DNA of 64,000 nt. Source: Peribacillus butanolivorans. Its GTDB lineage: Bacteria; Bacillota; Bacilli; Bacillales; DSM-1321. A model generated the notes under the pieces. That model did no database searches and was not told where the DNA came from. It saw only the letters and a program-made list of their open reading frames with translations. Made by a program: the position numbers and the translations under genes. Position 1 is the first letter of the stretch. Every line of letters starts with the position of its first letter. This document shows, in pieces, positions 25,928 through 34,024 of this stretch. The stretch lies in NCBI RefSeq assembly GCF_001273755.1, contig NZ_LGYA01000005.1:376712-440711 (forward strand). The letters are read 5' to 3'.

Positions 25928-26047
25928 TTCTAAATCATTCATCCATATTATTAATAAACATTGGAATCAGTAAATGATGAAAATTAAAAGGACCATTAAA
26001 GTTATTCTCTTACAAGTAAGAGTGTAAAGTAGGAACAAGTAACGAAT

Positions 26048-26093
26048 AAAGCCCAATTCCTCAATTTTAATGCTGAGAAATTGGGCTTTTTAT
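26048..26093 (+). terminator. Terminator after tetR
   Basis: AAAGCCCAATT-C-CTCA pairs with TGAG-A-AATTGGGCTTT and a T-run follows. It lies 12 bp inside the right inverted repeat. Confidence 0.85.
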
Positions 26094-26104
26094 ATTGGCA
26101 TTTC

Positions 26105-26142
26105 CTTAACGTTGTAAATCCGCATTTTCCTGACGCTTATTA
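26105..26142 (-). repeat. Right 38-bp inverted repeat (Tn3/Tn1546 type)
   Basis: Read inward on the minus strand it is AAGCGTCAGGAAAATGCGG continuing to CAACGTTAAG, the same as the left repeat. The outer bases are TTATTA instead of a GGGGT-type end. Confidence 0.85.
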
Positions 26143-26572
26143 ATCGCCAAAAATTAACATCTGGTTTACGAATGTTCACTCTTAAGACCTCCACCTCAAA
26201 CGGTTCATATTCATAAATAATGAATAACTATCCCTAAGTAAAGAAGAAAGAAAACAATGTCAATTATGGCTGTTACCCTTATTTGCATATACCAATTAAT
26301 ATCAATGGAAAATATTATCATTGATACAAAAATATAAAGGGGAAATTTAAATGAAGTGTCCCCTTTGAAAAGGTTATTTGAAAAAAGGACTAGGCGGCAT
26401 AAAAAGATGATTTCTGTATTTTACAGGGCCATAGGCGAAGTAGTTTTTCCTTTATTTACCAGTTAAATACCAGCGGTAACCAGTGTTACAAAAAGTTGCC
26501 GGTTGTTTCACCCTCCAAAATGTATGACAATTAACGTAACAAAAAAGCAGACAAACACATAGGAGGGAAATA
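26143..26572. other. Gap between the transposon remnant and the lipase gene
   Basis: No gene is supported here. A stem AAAGGGG/CCCCTTT lies at 26336-26368 with a T-rich flank on the minus strand only. A short palindrome GTAAC-N4-GTTAC lies at 26476-26489, about 85 bp before the lipase start, and could be an operator. Confidence 0.5.
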
Positions 26573-27214
26573 ATGAAAAATAAGAGATTGCTACTTTCAA
26601 TAATTGCATGCATGGCCATTATTTTTTCTGTTGTTACTATTCAGCCTTCTGATTCCAAAGCACAGACAAACAGCCATGATCCAGTTATCTTCATTCACGG
26701 AGCCGGCGGTAATAGCGGAAACTTTAACAGCATTAAGAATTACCTGAAAACACAAGGCTGGTCCGATAATGAACTATATGCCATCGAAATGGTGGATAAA
26801 TCGGGTAATAGCTTGAATAATGCAAGACAGCTAGCTCCTTATGTAGATGAAGTGTTAAAGAAAACAGGAAAGAGTAAGGTTGATATTATTGGACACAGCG
26901 CGGGAGGCATCAATACCCTGACTTATATTCTCCTCAATGGCGGCGGAAGTAAGGTAAACGATGTGGTGACGTTGGGTTCTCCAAACAAATTTGTAACATC
27001 GAAAGCTCCCGTAGGTACAGATCCTACCCGTAAAATCCGTTATACTTCGATTTACAGTACTAGCGACTATGTTGTACCTACTTCGCTTTCAATACTTCAG
27101 GGAGCGAAAAACGTTCAAATTAGCGGTGTAGACCACGTGGGAATGCTCTGGAACAGTAAAGTCAACGAGCTGATTAAAGAAGGTTTGAATGGCGGAGGGA
27201 CAAATACAAATTAA
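26573..27214 (+). CDS. lipA: Secreted lipase/esterase, family I.4 (LipA/EstA-like)
   Basis: An extracellular minimal alpha/beta-hydrolase lipase. The 213-residue precursor begins with a signal peptide (KNKR, hydrophobic core, SKA near residue 30); the mature enzyme is about 181 residues, as in B. subtilis LipA. The triad is Ser109 (GHSAGG), Asp165 (STSDYVV) and His188 (VDHVGM); subtracting 32 gives 77/133/156, the B. subtilis numbering. The nucleophile elbow is GHSAGG rather than AHSMGG. Strong AGGAGGG ribosome site. It lies just outside the transposon remnant. Confidence 0.95.
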   Translation: MKNKRLLLSIIACMAIIFSVVTIQPSDSKAQTNSHDPVIFIHGAGGNSGNFNSIKNYLKTQGWSDNELYAIEMVDKSGNSLNNARQLAPYVDEVLKKTGKSKVDIIGHSAGGINTLTYILLNGGGSKVNDVVTLGSPNKFVTSKAPVGTDPTRKIRYTSIYSTSDYVVPTSLSILQGAKNVQISGVDHVGMLWNSKVNELIKEGLNGGGTNTN

Positions 27215-27631
27215 CAAAAGATTCTTATCTTGAACTTAGTTTTTTCAGCAATATTAAACACATACCGCCTAATGCTTTACTAGAATGTTAATCGAAGCCA
27301 GAACGAATAACAATAATCTATAAGCATGTAGCACAAAGAAGATGATTTCCTGTATTTAATAGGGGTCATCTTCTTTAAGTTCCATTGATATCTGAAATTG
27401 TTATAGTACGTCAGCTATGTAGGACGGACTTGTTAAGCAGGTCCGTTATTGGTCGATATATCAAATAAATTGTAGATAAATAGATGTTTTCGTAGAAATA
27501 ACTCAATTTTCGTAGATATATCCCGAATTTCGAAGATAAACTACATTTCGAAAGAAAATGCTGCTACCAATTAAAGGGATATCACTTGTTATGTAGAATC
27601 AATTGTAAGAAACCTAGATTGGAGTGATAAA
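27215..27631. other. Gap with a hairpin and a repeat array
   Basis: There is no gene. It contains a hairpin ACGGAC...GTCCGT (27424-27447) without a T-run, AAGAAGATGA pairing with TCATCTTCTTT (27335-27377) as a likely lipase terminator, and the 20-bp repeat array listed separately. Confidence 0.5.
27451..27550. repeat. Degenerate 20-bp tandem repeat, five copies
   Basis: Units begin at 27451, 27471, 27491, 27511 and 27531. The shared core is (C/T)GTAGATA followed by an AT-rich part ending in AATTT or GTTTT. The last unit is 18 bp, and a partial CGAAAGAAAA follows at 27549. Confidence 0.75.
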
Positions 27632-28587
27632 ATGATTGTAAAAGAACGAAAAGTTCCTCTTTCTATCCTTAAATTACGAGCCTTGGCGCACAGGCTTCCT
27701 CAGTCCCATCCTAAAATCCCCTCAATAATGAATGAACTCAAAAAAAGAGAAGCGGGTTTTAAAGGGGAAAGTGCAATTGATTTTCCTTTAAGTTTTCTTG
27801 AACCGAAAAACTATTTCATCTTCCACGATTTAAGGTTACAGGATCAATCCCGATTTTTTCAAATGGATACCTTATTAGTATCCAAAAAATTTGCCCTTAT
27901 TATAGAAGTGAAGAACATAGCTGGTTCAATCTACTTTGATCCACATTTCAATCAACTCATTCGAAAGAAAGAAGGAAAAGAAACGGCATTTCCAGATCCT
28001 ATTATTCAAGTCAGCCGCCAGGAATCACAGTTAAAGAATTGGTTCTTGAAAAATGGATTTTCGGCGCTGCCCATTCTTTCTTTGGTTGTTATTAGTAATC
28101 CACAAACAATCATACGTACGTCTCCTGAAAACCGTAAACTACACTACAAAGTAATCCATCGCGACATGCTTCCCTCTAATATTAATAGGATAGAACAATC
28201 TATTAAAAATCCAACATTTTGTGAAAAATAATTCGGGTAATAAATAGGAATCATATCGAAGCAGATTTTTCTGTCTTGGAACGTTATACCCTCAAGCCGG
28301 GGGAACTTATCAAGGGAGTCATATGTGAGAATTGCAAGGAGAGCCCGTTATTAAGAAGACATGGTACATGGTTTTGCGACAATTGCCAACTATTAAGTAA
28401 GGATGCTCATATCCAAGCATTACAAGATTATTTTTTCCTTATCGGATCGACTATAACCAATCGTCAATTGAGGGAGTTTTTACTTGTTTCATCTTCTGCT
28501 AGTGCTACGAGAATATTGCAATCATTGAATCTAACAAGTAGTGGGGCGAATAAGGGGAGAGTATACAGCTTGTCTTTTAATGAGTAA
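27632..28587 (+). pseudogene. NERD-domain protein gene split by a frameshift
   Basis: The first part (27632-28231) codes for an N-terminal NERD (nuclease-related) domain, with the family's GFKGE, the MDTLLVSKKFALIIEVKN core and QVSRQESQL. The second part (28225-28587, another frame) codes for the usual C-terminal half: a zinc ribbon CENCKES...WFCDNC and a helix-turn-helix-like end (TNRQLREFLLVSSSASATRILQSL). In bacilli these are one protein of about 310 residues. The frame changes at an A5 run at 28224-28228. This could be real decay or a sequencing error. The function of these proteins is not established. Confidence 0.8.
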
Positions 28588-28618
28588 AAAAGAGGCCGAC
28601 TCTTAAGAGTCAACCTCT
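28583..28618 (-). terminator. Terminator of salA (minus strand)
   Basis: AGAGG-CCGACTC and GAGTCAA-CCTCT pair around TTAA. On the minus strand a run of six T residues follows. It may also slow plus-strand transcription from the NERD gene. Confidence 0.75.
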
Positions 28619-28624
28619 GTTCAA

Positions 28625-29674
28625 TTATGCTTGATTGATAATATCTTCTGCTAATGATGTAAAGGTTTCTCCAACGTACGATTCTTCATCAAAGACAGAG
28701 GCGTCGTTATTTTCTTTGCGGTTTGAGAATGGGATGGTAGAGATTACTTCAGTTTCAAGTCGTTGTGCCAAAATGGCCCCGCCGCCTTTTCCAAACAGGT
28801 AATTCCTCGATCCGTCCTGTTCTTCAAAATAAGCCATGTTCTCAATGACACCCAAGATTTCATGTTGGGTATGTTTGGCCATTGCACCTGCTCTTGAGGC
28901 GACAAAAGAGGCGACATTATGCGGCGTAGTAACAACAATTTCCTTAGCTTGAGGGATCATTGCCGCTACGTCGATGGCTACGTCTCCAGTTCCAGGAGGT
29001 AAATCAAGCAGCAGGTAATCCAGTTCTCCCCAATGCGTGTTCACAAGGAAGTTTTTTATCCATTTATTAAGCATAGGTCCCCGCCACATAACAGGATTAT
29101 CATCTGCTGCAAAAAATCCCATGGACATGACCTTCACACCATGACTGACAACGGGAATGACGGTTTGGTCAATCATCGTTGGTTTTTGGCTAATCGCCAT
29201 CATTGCAGGGACACTGAAGCCATATATATCAGCATCTAAAATGCCCACACGTTTGCCCATTCGTGCTAAAGAGACTGCGAGATTAATCGTAACAGTTGAT
29301 TTTCCAACGCCTCCTTTACCGCTTGTCACGGCAATGAAGGTCACACCTGAATCAGGGCGAAGCATATTAGGCATACCCGTTTCAGTGGTTGCATTGCTTT
29401 TTAGTAATTTCGTCAAGGCTTCTCGTTCTTCTTTAGTCATCGAGCCAAATTGTAAAGACACAGTTGAAGCACCGATGGCTTTCAGTGAGTTTTCAATATC
29501 TTCCTGAATCTTCACTTTTAAAGGACAGCCTTGAATGGTTAACACCACTTCTAACTGGATATGGGTACCTTCGATTTTGATATTTCTAACCATATTCAAC
29601 TCTACAATACTTTTATGCAATTCAGGATCTTCGACATGTTTCAAAGCATCCATGACTTTTTCATGTGTTAGCAT
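28625..29674 (-). CDS. salA: Mrp/ApbC-type Fe-S carrier ATPase (SalA)
   Basis: A P-loop ATPase of the Mrp/NBP35 family. The N-terminal DUF59 domain (VMDALKHVEDPELHKSIVEL) is followed by a Walker A GKGGVGKST at 119-127, GILDADIYGFSVP, and DYLLLDLPPGTGD. Family members carry Fe-S clusters; in B. subtilis SalA also influences scoC expression and thus extracellular proteases. I start at 29674 (349 residues), where AAAGGA sits 8 bases upstream. The usual CxxC of Mrp carriers is not visible, so cluster transfer is uncertain. Confidence 0.88.
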   Translation of the reverse strand: MLTHEKVMDALKHVEDPELHKSIVELNMVRNIKIEGTHIQLEVVLTIQGCPLKVKIQEDIENSLKAIGASTVSLQFGSMTKEEREALTKLLKSNATTETGMPNMLRPDSGVTFIAVTSGKGGVGKSTVTINLAVSLARMGKRVGILDADIYGFSVPAMMAISQKPTMIDQTVIPVVSHGVKVMSMGFFAADDNPVMWRGPMLNKWIKNFLVNTHWGELDYLLLDLPPGTGDVAIDVAAMIPQAKEIVVTTPHNVASFVASRAGAMAKHTQHEILGVIENMAYFEEQDGSRNYLFGKGGGAILAQRLETEVISTIPFSNRKENNDASVFDEESYVGETFTSLAEDIINQA

Positions 29675-29714
29675 TTCATCCATCCTTTTGTTTTCAATAT
29701 CGTCGTGCATGATA

Positions 29715-29757
29715 GAAAAAAGACTCAAAAGAAGGATGAACTTCTTTTAAGTCTTAA
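29715..29757 (-). terminator. Terminator between the DUF1641 gene and salA
   Basis: AGACT-C-AAAAGAAG pairs with CTTCTTTT-A-AGTCT (one mismatch), and six T residues follow on the minus strand. It ends the fdhF-DUF1641 operon. salA must then start from a promoter that I could not place. Confidence 0.75.
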
Positions 29758-29817
29758 TCTATTTGTTGAGAGAAAGCTTACTTTTGGGGATAGTCACTTG
29801 TAAAAAAGGTTCTAAAT

Positions 29818-30294
29818 CTATTCTTTTAGTTCCTTACCCATTCCTTTTAGGAAATGGATGCCAAAACCGATTGCTCGATTTATATCTGGGTCATTTAATG
29901 TTTTCATTAAATTCATTACACCAATTTTCTTATCGGTCTGTAGGAATTTGTTGGCTTCATCGACTCCTGCTAGTGCACTGTTAAGTAGTTTTGTAGATTG
30001 TGCGGCATCAGCGTTCATCAAGGCTCCTGTTGCTCCCATAAGGGTATTGATTAAATTGGTTACAGGTTGTCTTGTGACTTGTTGAAGAGCGATTTTTGCA
30101 ATTTGTTCTTTTCCTTGAAGCATGGAATTCGCAGCTTCAAGGACACCTGATTCATTAAGTTCACCGAGGATTTTAAACATATTGTTCAACACATCCTCAT
30201 TGTTGGTGACAAGCGTTTTTAGTTCTTCGAGTTTTTGTAGCTTTATTTCTTCCTCTGTTATAGGATTATGGATTTCCGTAATTGGAGCTGCCAT
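29818..30294 (-). CDS. yrhD: DUF1641 protein (YrhD-like), formate dehydrogenase partner
   Basis: A 158-residue helical cytoplasmic protein of the DUF1641 family, with the family's GLMKTLNDPDINRAIGFGIHFLKG-like end (residues about 125-150, here VMNLMKTLNDPDINRAIGF). ATG 30294 has AAAGGAGGGTG 6 bases upstream. It follows fdhF by 19 bp and is co-transcribed, the same pairing as yrhE-yrhD in B. subtilis. The family is regularly found beside formate dehydrogenase catalytic subunits; a structural or assembly role is likely but unproven. Confidence 0.85.
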   Translation of the reverse strand: MAAPITEIHNPITEEEIKLQKLEELKTLVTNNEDVLNNMFKILGELNESGVLEAANSMLQGKEQIAKIALQQVTRQPVTNLINTLMGATGALMNADAAQSTKLLNSALAGVDEANKFLQTDKKIGVMNLMKTLNDPDINRAIGFGIHFLKGMGKELKE

Positions 30295-30313
30295 GAGCTT
30301 CACCCTCCTTTAA

Positions 30314-33253
30314 TTATTTATCCGTTAAGTGAACATACCCTGGACGAGCCCACTTACGTTCTACCTCAACACCATTTTGAGGATGACGTTTTTTATTTCG
30401 TGGATTAGATCCCGGTAATGGAGTGTCTCCGCTTTTACTTAATACTTCCATGCGAACCATCGTTTGTTTATAAGCAGGCGTACTTGTACGGTTATCATAC
30501 ACAGGACCTGTCAGGAAATTAATGGCTGAATCTTTGTCAACTGAGTTCATCGGTAAGAAAAGCTCATTTGCTTGTACTCGGTCTGTGATAAGAACCTTTA
30601 ATTTAACGGCTCCGAACGGTGACACTAAGCGTACGAGTCCGCCGTCATTGACTTTCCGTTCTTTTGCAAGCTCAGGAGAAACCTCAACGAATATATCAGG
30701 AACTTTAGATTGAATTCCATTGGATTTATTCGTCATATTTCCTTCATGGAAATGTTCAAGCATACGTCCATTGTTGATATGAAGATCATATTCCTCTGGG
30801 AACTGAGCAGGCTCCACCCAATCAGATAGAGCAAAACGGGCTTTCTTATCAGGGAAGTTGAAGCCATCCACATAAAGAAGCGGCGTGCTAGTTCCATCAT
30901 GGCTTCCCCATAGGAAGCTGTTCCAGCCTTCAAGGACTTCATAATTCGCTCCGCTGAATATTGGAGATAGGCTCGCCATTTCCGCATAAATTTCACTTGG
31001 ATGATTGAAGTTCCAATCCGCTCCTAAGCGTTTAGCAATTTCTTGGGTGATCCACCAGTCTGCTTTAGCTTCTCCTAAAGTAGGCAGTGCTTGGTATAAA
31101 CGCTGTACGCGACGTTCTGTATTAGTGAACGTTCCGTCTTTTTCAAGAGATGGTACTCCTGGTAATACGACGTCTGCATATTGAGCTGTTCTAGAAAGGA
31201 AAATATCTTGAACAACAAAGAAATCTAAGCTTGATAACACCTTATGGACGTGGTTGGCATCGGAATCGACAAGTGCCATATCTTCACCGACAAGGTACAT
31301 TGCTTTCATATCGCCTTTTTCAATAGCGTGAAGCATTTCGATATTGTTCATACCTGGTTTTCCATCAATTTTTACTCCATATGCTTTTTCGAATTTAGCA
31401 CGTGCTATATCATCAGAAATATGCTGATATCCTGGAAGCCATGTTGGAAGAGTACCCATATCGCAAGCACCTTGTACATTGTTATGGCCGCGAAGCGGAT
31501 AAGCTCCAGCTCCTGGACGACGGTAGTTTCCTGTAGCTAGTAAAAGGTTGGAAATCGCAGCGGAAGTATCGGAACCTCCAGTGTTTTGTGTTACACCCAT
31601 TCCCCAAAGAATACAAGTCCCGTCAGCATCACGAATCATTTCAGCTACTTGAATTAGTGTTTCTTTTGAAATCCCTGTGTTTAGTTCTGCATATTCTAAG
31701 GTATATTTCTTAAGTATCTCTTTATAATCGTCGAAGAAGTTCACATTTTCATTGATGAATTCTTGATCATGCCAACCTTGATCGATCATATATTTTGTAA
31801 CGGCCATTAGCCATACTTGGTCCGTACCTTGCTTTGGTCTCATAAAGATATCAGAACGCTCTGCCATTTCATTTTTACGAAGATCTGAAACAATCAGTTT
31901 TTGACCATGAAGCTTATGTGCCCGCTTAACGCGTGTTGCTAGTACAGGATGGCCTTCAGCCGGGTTTGCCCCAACGATAATGACAAGACCTGCTGCGGCG
32001 ATATCTTTAATCGTTCCAGCATCTCCACCCATGCCGACTGTACGGAACAATCCATCTGTTGCTGGAGATTGACAGTAACGGGAGCAATTGTCGACGTTAT
32101 TCGTTTCGAAAACTTGACGTGCTAGTTTTTGAATTACATAGTTTTCTTCATTCGTAATCTTAGATGAAGAAATGAAACCTACAGAATTACCTCCGTGCTG
32201 TTGTTTGATTGAACCTAATCTAGATGCAATTAAATCAAGTGCTTCATCCCAGCTTGATTCAACAAATTGTCCATTTTTACGAATTAGGGGCTTAGTTAAC
32301 CGTTTTTCAGAGTTTACGAAGTCCCAACCGAATTTCCCTTTAACACAAGTGGAAATCGCATTAACAGGGCCTTCATGAGTTGGTTGGACTTTAAGGATTT
32401 TTCGGCCTTTTGTCCAAACTTCGAATGAGCAGCCTACCCCACAGAACGTACAGACTGTTTTTGTCTTCTTCGTCCGAGTGTCTCGCATTGCTGCTTCAAT
32501 TTCTGAAATGGCAAAAATACCACTGTAGCCAGGTTCTACTTCTTTAACAAGATCAATCATTGGCTCAAGCATGTCGTTTTTCAAACCTGACATGAAACCA
32601 GCTTCACCAAGCATTGATTTCTCCATTAATGCATTACAAGGACAAATGGTTACACACTGTCCGCAACCGACACAAGATGAGTTGTTAATATCTGTTCCTT
32701 CATCCCATATTACCCGAGGGCGATCTGCTTCCCAGTCAATGGATAGCGTTTCATTGACCTGAAGGTTTTGGCAGACTTCTACGCATTGTCCGCATGCAAT
32801 ACATTGATTAGCATCATAGCGGTAAAAAGGATGGGACATATCGACGTCACCCAATTTCACTTTCGGTGTGTAAGGATATTTTTGATGTTCAATTTCCATT
32901 AATTCTGCGGTGTTATGAAGTTTACAATTTCCATTATTATTATCACATACTGTACAGTATAAAGAATGATTTTCCAGGATCCGGTCCATAGCTTCGGTTT
33001 GGGCTTCTTTTGCCTTGCTTGAGTCTAAGGCAATATCCATGCCGCTCACTGCCGCAGTCGAGCAGGATCGGACGAGTTTCCCATTTACCTCTACGATACA
33101 TGTATCACATGTTTGGATCGGATCTACTTCAGGAACATAACAAATTTGTGGATGAGCTATCTCATTTTGATTGATAACTTCCAGTATTGTTGATCCGGTT
33201 TTTGCTTTATAGTCCAAACCATTAATTTTTATAGTAATATTTGAATCGCTCAT
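30314..33253 (-). CDS. fdhF: Formate dehydrogenase alpha subunit, Mo/W-bis-MGD, Cys type
   Basis: Oxidises formate to CO2. Domains in order: a [2Fe-2S] ferredoxin-like part (CYVPEVDPIQTCDTC), a His-Cys segment (HSLYCTVCDNNNGNC), two [4Fe-4S] sets (CIACGQCVEVC and CVGCGQCVTICPC), a Mo-cofactor entry [4Fe-4S] (CTFCGVGC), and the molybdopterin domains. The active-site position is Cys (CSRYCQSP), so no selenocysteine is needed. 979 residues from ATG 33253. An in-frame ATG at 33298 with GGAGGTG 5 bases upstream would add 15 residues. It resembles B. subtilis YrhE. Confidence 0.95.
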   Translation of the reverse strand: MSDSNITIKINGLDYKAKTGSTILEVINQNEIAHPQICYVPEVDPIQTCDTCIVEVNGKLVRSCSTAAVSGMDIALDSSKAKEAQTEAMDRILENHSLYCTVCDNNNGNCKLHNTAELMEIEHQKYPYTPKVKLGDVDMSHPFYRYDANQCIACGQCVEVCQNLQVNETLSIDWEADRPRVIWDEGTDINNSSCVGCGQCVTICPCNALMEKSMLGEAGFMSGLKNDMLEPMIDLVKEVEPGYSGIFAISEIEAAMRDTRTKKTKTVCTFCGVGCSFEVWTKGRKILKVQPTHEGPVNAISTCVKGKFGWDFVNSEKRLTKPLIRKNGQFVESSWDEALDLIASRLGSIKQQHGGNSVGFISSSKITNEENYVIQKLARQVFETNNVDNCSRYCQSPATDGLFRTVGMGGDAGTIKDIAAAGLVIIVGANPAEGHPVLATRVKRAHKLHGQKLIVSDLRKNEMAERSDIFMRPKQGTDQVWLMAVTKYMIDQGWHDQEFINENVNFFDDYKEILKKYTLEYAELNTGISKETLIQVAEMIRDADGTCILWGMGVTQNTGGSDTSAAISNLLLATGNYRRPGAGAYPLRGHNNVQGACDMGTLPTWLPGYQHISDDIARAKFEKAYGVKIDGKPGMNNIEMLHAIEKGDMKAMYLVGEDMALVDSDANHVHKVLSSLDFFVVQDIFLSRTAQYADVVLPGVPSLEKDGTFTNTERRVQRLYQALPTLGEAKADWWITQEIAKRLGADWNFNHPSEIYAEMASLSPIFSGANYEVLEGWNSFLWGSHDGTSTPLLYVDGFNFPDKKARFALSDWVEPAQFPEEYDLHINNGRMLEHFHEGNMTNKSNGIQSKVPDIFVEVSPELAKERKVNDGGLVRLVSPFGAVKLKVLITDRVQANELFLPMNSVDKDSAINFLTGPVYDNRTSTPAYKQTMVRMEVLSKSGDTPLPGSNPRNKKRHPQNGVEVERKWARPGYVHLTDK

Positions 33254-33282
33254 AATATTTCCCCCTTTTATAGCCGAAAACA

Positions 33283-33342
33283 CGAAAAAAACCACCATGA
33301 TTACACCTCCGGCTCTGAACGGTGGTGTAAGTCATGGTGGAA
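33283..33342 (-). promoter_or_regulatory. fdhF leader hairpin: terminator-like and RBS-sequestering
   Basis: On the minus strand CCACCATGACTTACACCACC (from about 33342) pairs with GGAGGTGTAATCATGGTGG, with one bulge and one mismatch, and seven T residues follow. The right arm contains a full Shine-Dalgarno (GGAGGTG) and an ATG in frame with fdhF. The stem could therefore stop transcription and hide a ribosome site. It lies about 110-170 nt into the predicted leader. Confidence 0.65.
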
Positions 33343-33455
33343 TAGTTTAATAGCAAAACTTGCCAATATACCAATCCATACCATTTATGTATGGGTATTG
33401 AGAAAAGATAGAAACACAACAGTACACTATTGCGTACCCAACTTTTATTACTGAT

Positions 33456-33484
33456 ATTATACCTTTTATTTCAAAAAGAAACAA
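33456..33484 (-). promoter_or_regulatory. Promoter of fdhF
   Basis: On the minus strand TTGTTT (33484-33479), a 17-bp spacer, then TATAAT (33461-33456). The predicted leader before ATG 33253 is about 195 nt. Confidence 0.7.
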
Positions 33485-33589
33485 TCCTGTATAGGAGCTA
33501 CCATTTCCAAATTCCTTTCGTTTTTTTTCTTGTTGATTTATGATAAGAAAATTGAGAAGTGTAATTCCGTGAATTGGAGTGAGGGTAAT

Positions 33590-33952
33590 ATGTCAAAAGT
33601 AATTCATGAATTCAATGATATGATTCGTAAGCTTCGCAAGGAACTATTCGGGAAAGGTCCGGAGCGTATCCACACAGTTTTCGTTGAAAACATGGCCGTC
33701 TCAACGTTATACGGGAATTTAACTCCGACGGAAATGTTCATATCAAGCACAGAGGAAGGAAAAGAGATGGTCCATTCAGCCAGAACTAAAATGATTCAGG
33801 ATGTATACTCGGTGAATCCTCCGGAAGGAATGGAAAAACTGGTTGGAGCTAAACTAGTCCATTTGTTTTCAGATATAAAAGTAAAAGAAAATATAGCGAT
33901 TTCTGTATTTGTCTTTGATAAGGAAATAGCGGAAAAACTAAACGGGCATTGA
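33590..33952 (+). CDS. DUF2294 family protein
   Basis: A 120-residue cytoplasmic protein of the DUF2294 (YbcI-like) family. It shows the conserved GKGPERIHTVFVENMAV near residues 22-38, LTPTE and the EGKEMVHSAR segment. Its function is unknown. ATG 33590 follows GGAGTGAGGG; the longer TTG-started frame is not needed. It is divergent from fdhF and 72 bp before fdhD, so it is placed with formate metabolism by context. Members are often found near formate dehydrogenase genes, which is family-level recollection rather than something visible here. Confidence 0.85.
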   Translation: MSKVIHEFNDMIRKLRKELFGKGPERIHTVFVENMAVSTLYGNLTPTEMFISSTEEGKEMVHSARTKMIQDVYSVNPPEGMEKLVGAKLVHLFSDIKVKENIAISVFVFDKEIAEKLNGH

Positions 33953-34024
33953 CCAACCTCTAGAAGATATAGGTTCCTAACATATTAGGTCAATTAGCTC
34001 CTAGACATTAAAAGGAGTGGGGAC

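Larger units (their letters stand above)
23483..26142. mobile_element. Tn3-family (Tn1546-like) transposon remnant carrying tetR and a DHA2 exporter
   Basis: Two inward-facing inverted repeats bound this 2.66-kb segment. The inner 31 bp of the two repeats are almost identical and match my recollection of the 38-bp ends of Tn1546. The outermost bases, usually GGGG, are changed on both sides. Inside the left end is a decayed fragment of a Tn3-family transposase (minus strand, 23521-23640). No intact transposase or resolvase is present, so it cannot move alone. The cargo is a divergent efflux/repressor pair. Confidence 0.75.

Noticed and set aside
23411..27550. CRISPR-like arrays (20-bp periodic repeats at 23411 and 27451)
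   Set aside because: There are no unique spacers between the repeats, the repeats are degenerate and contiguous, and no cas genes are present.
32070..32100. Selenocysteine-containing formate dehydrogenase
   Set aside because: The active-site codon is a normal Cys codon (CSRYCQSP); no in-frame TGA or SECIS is needed.
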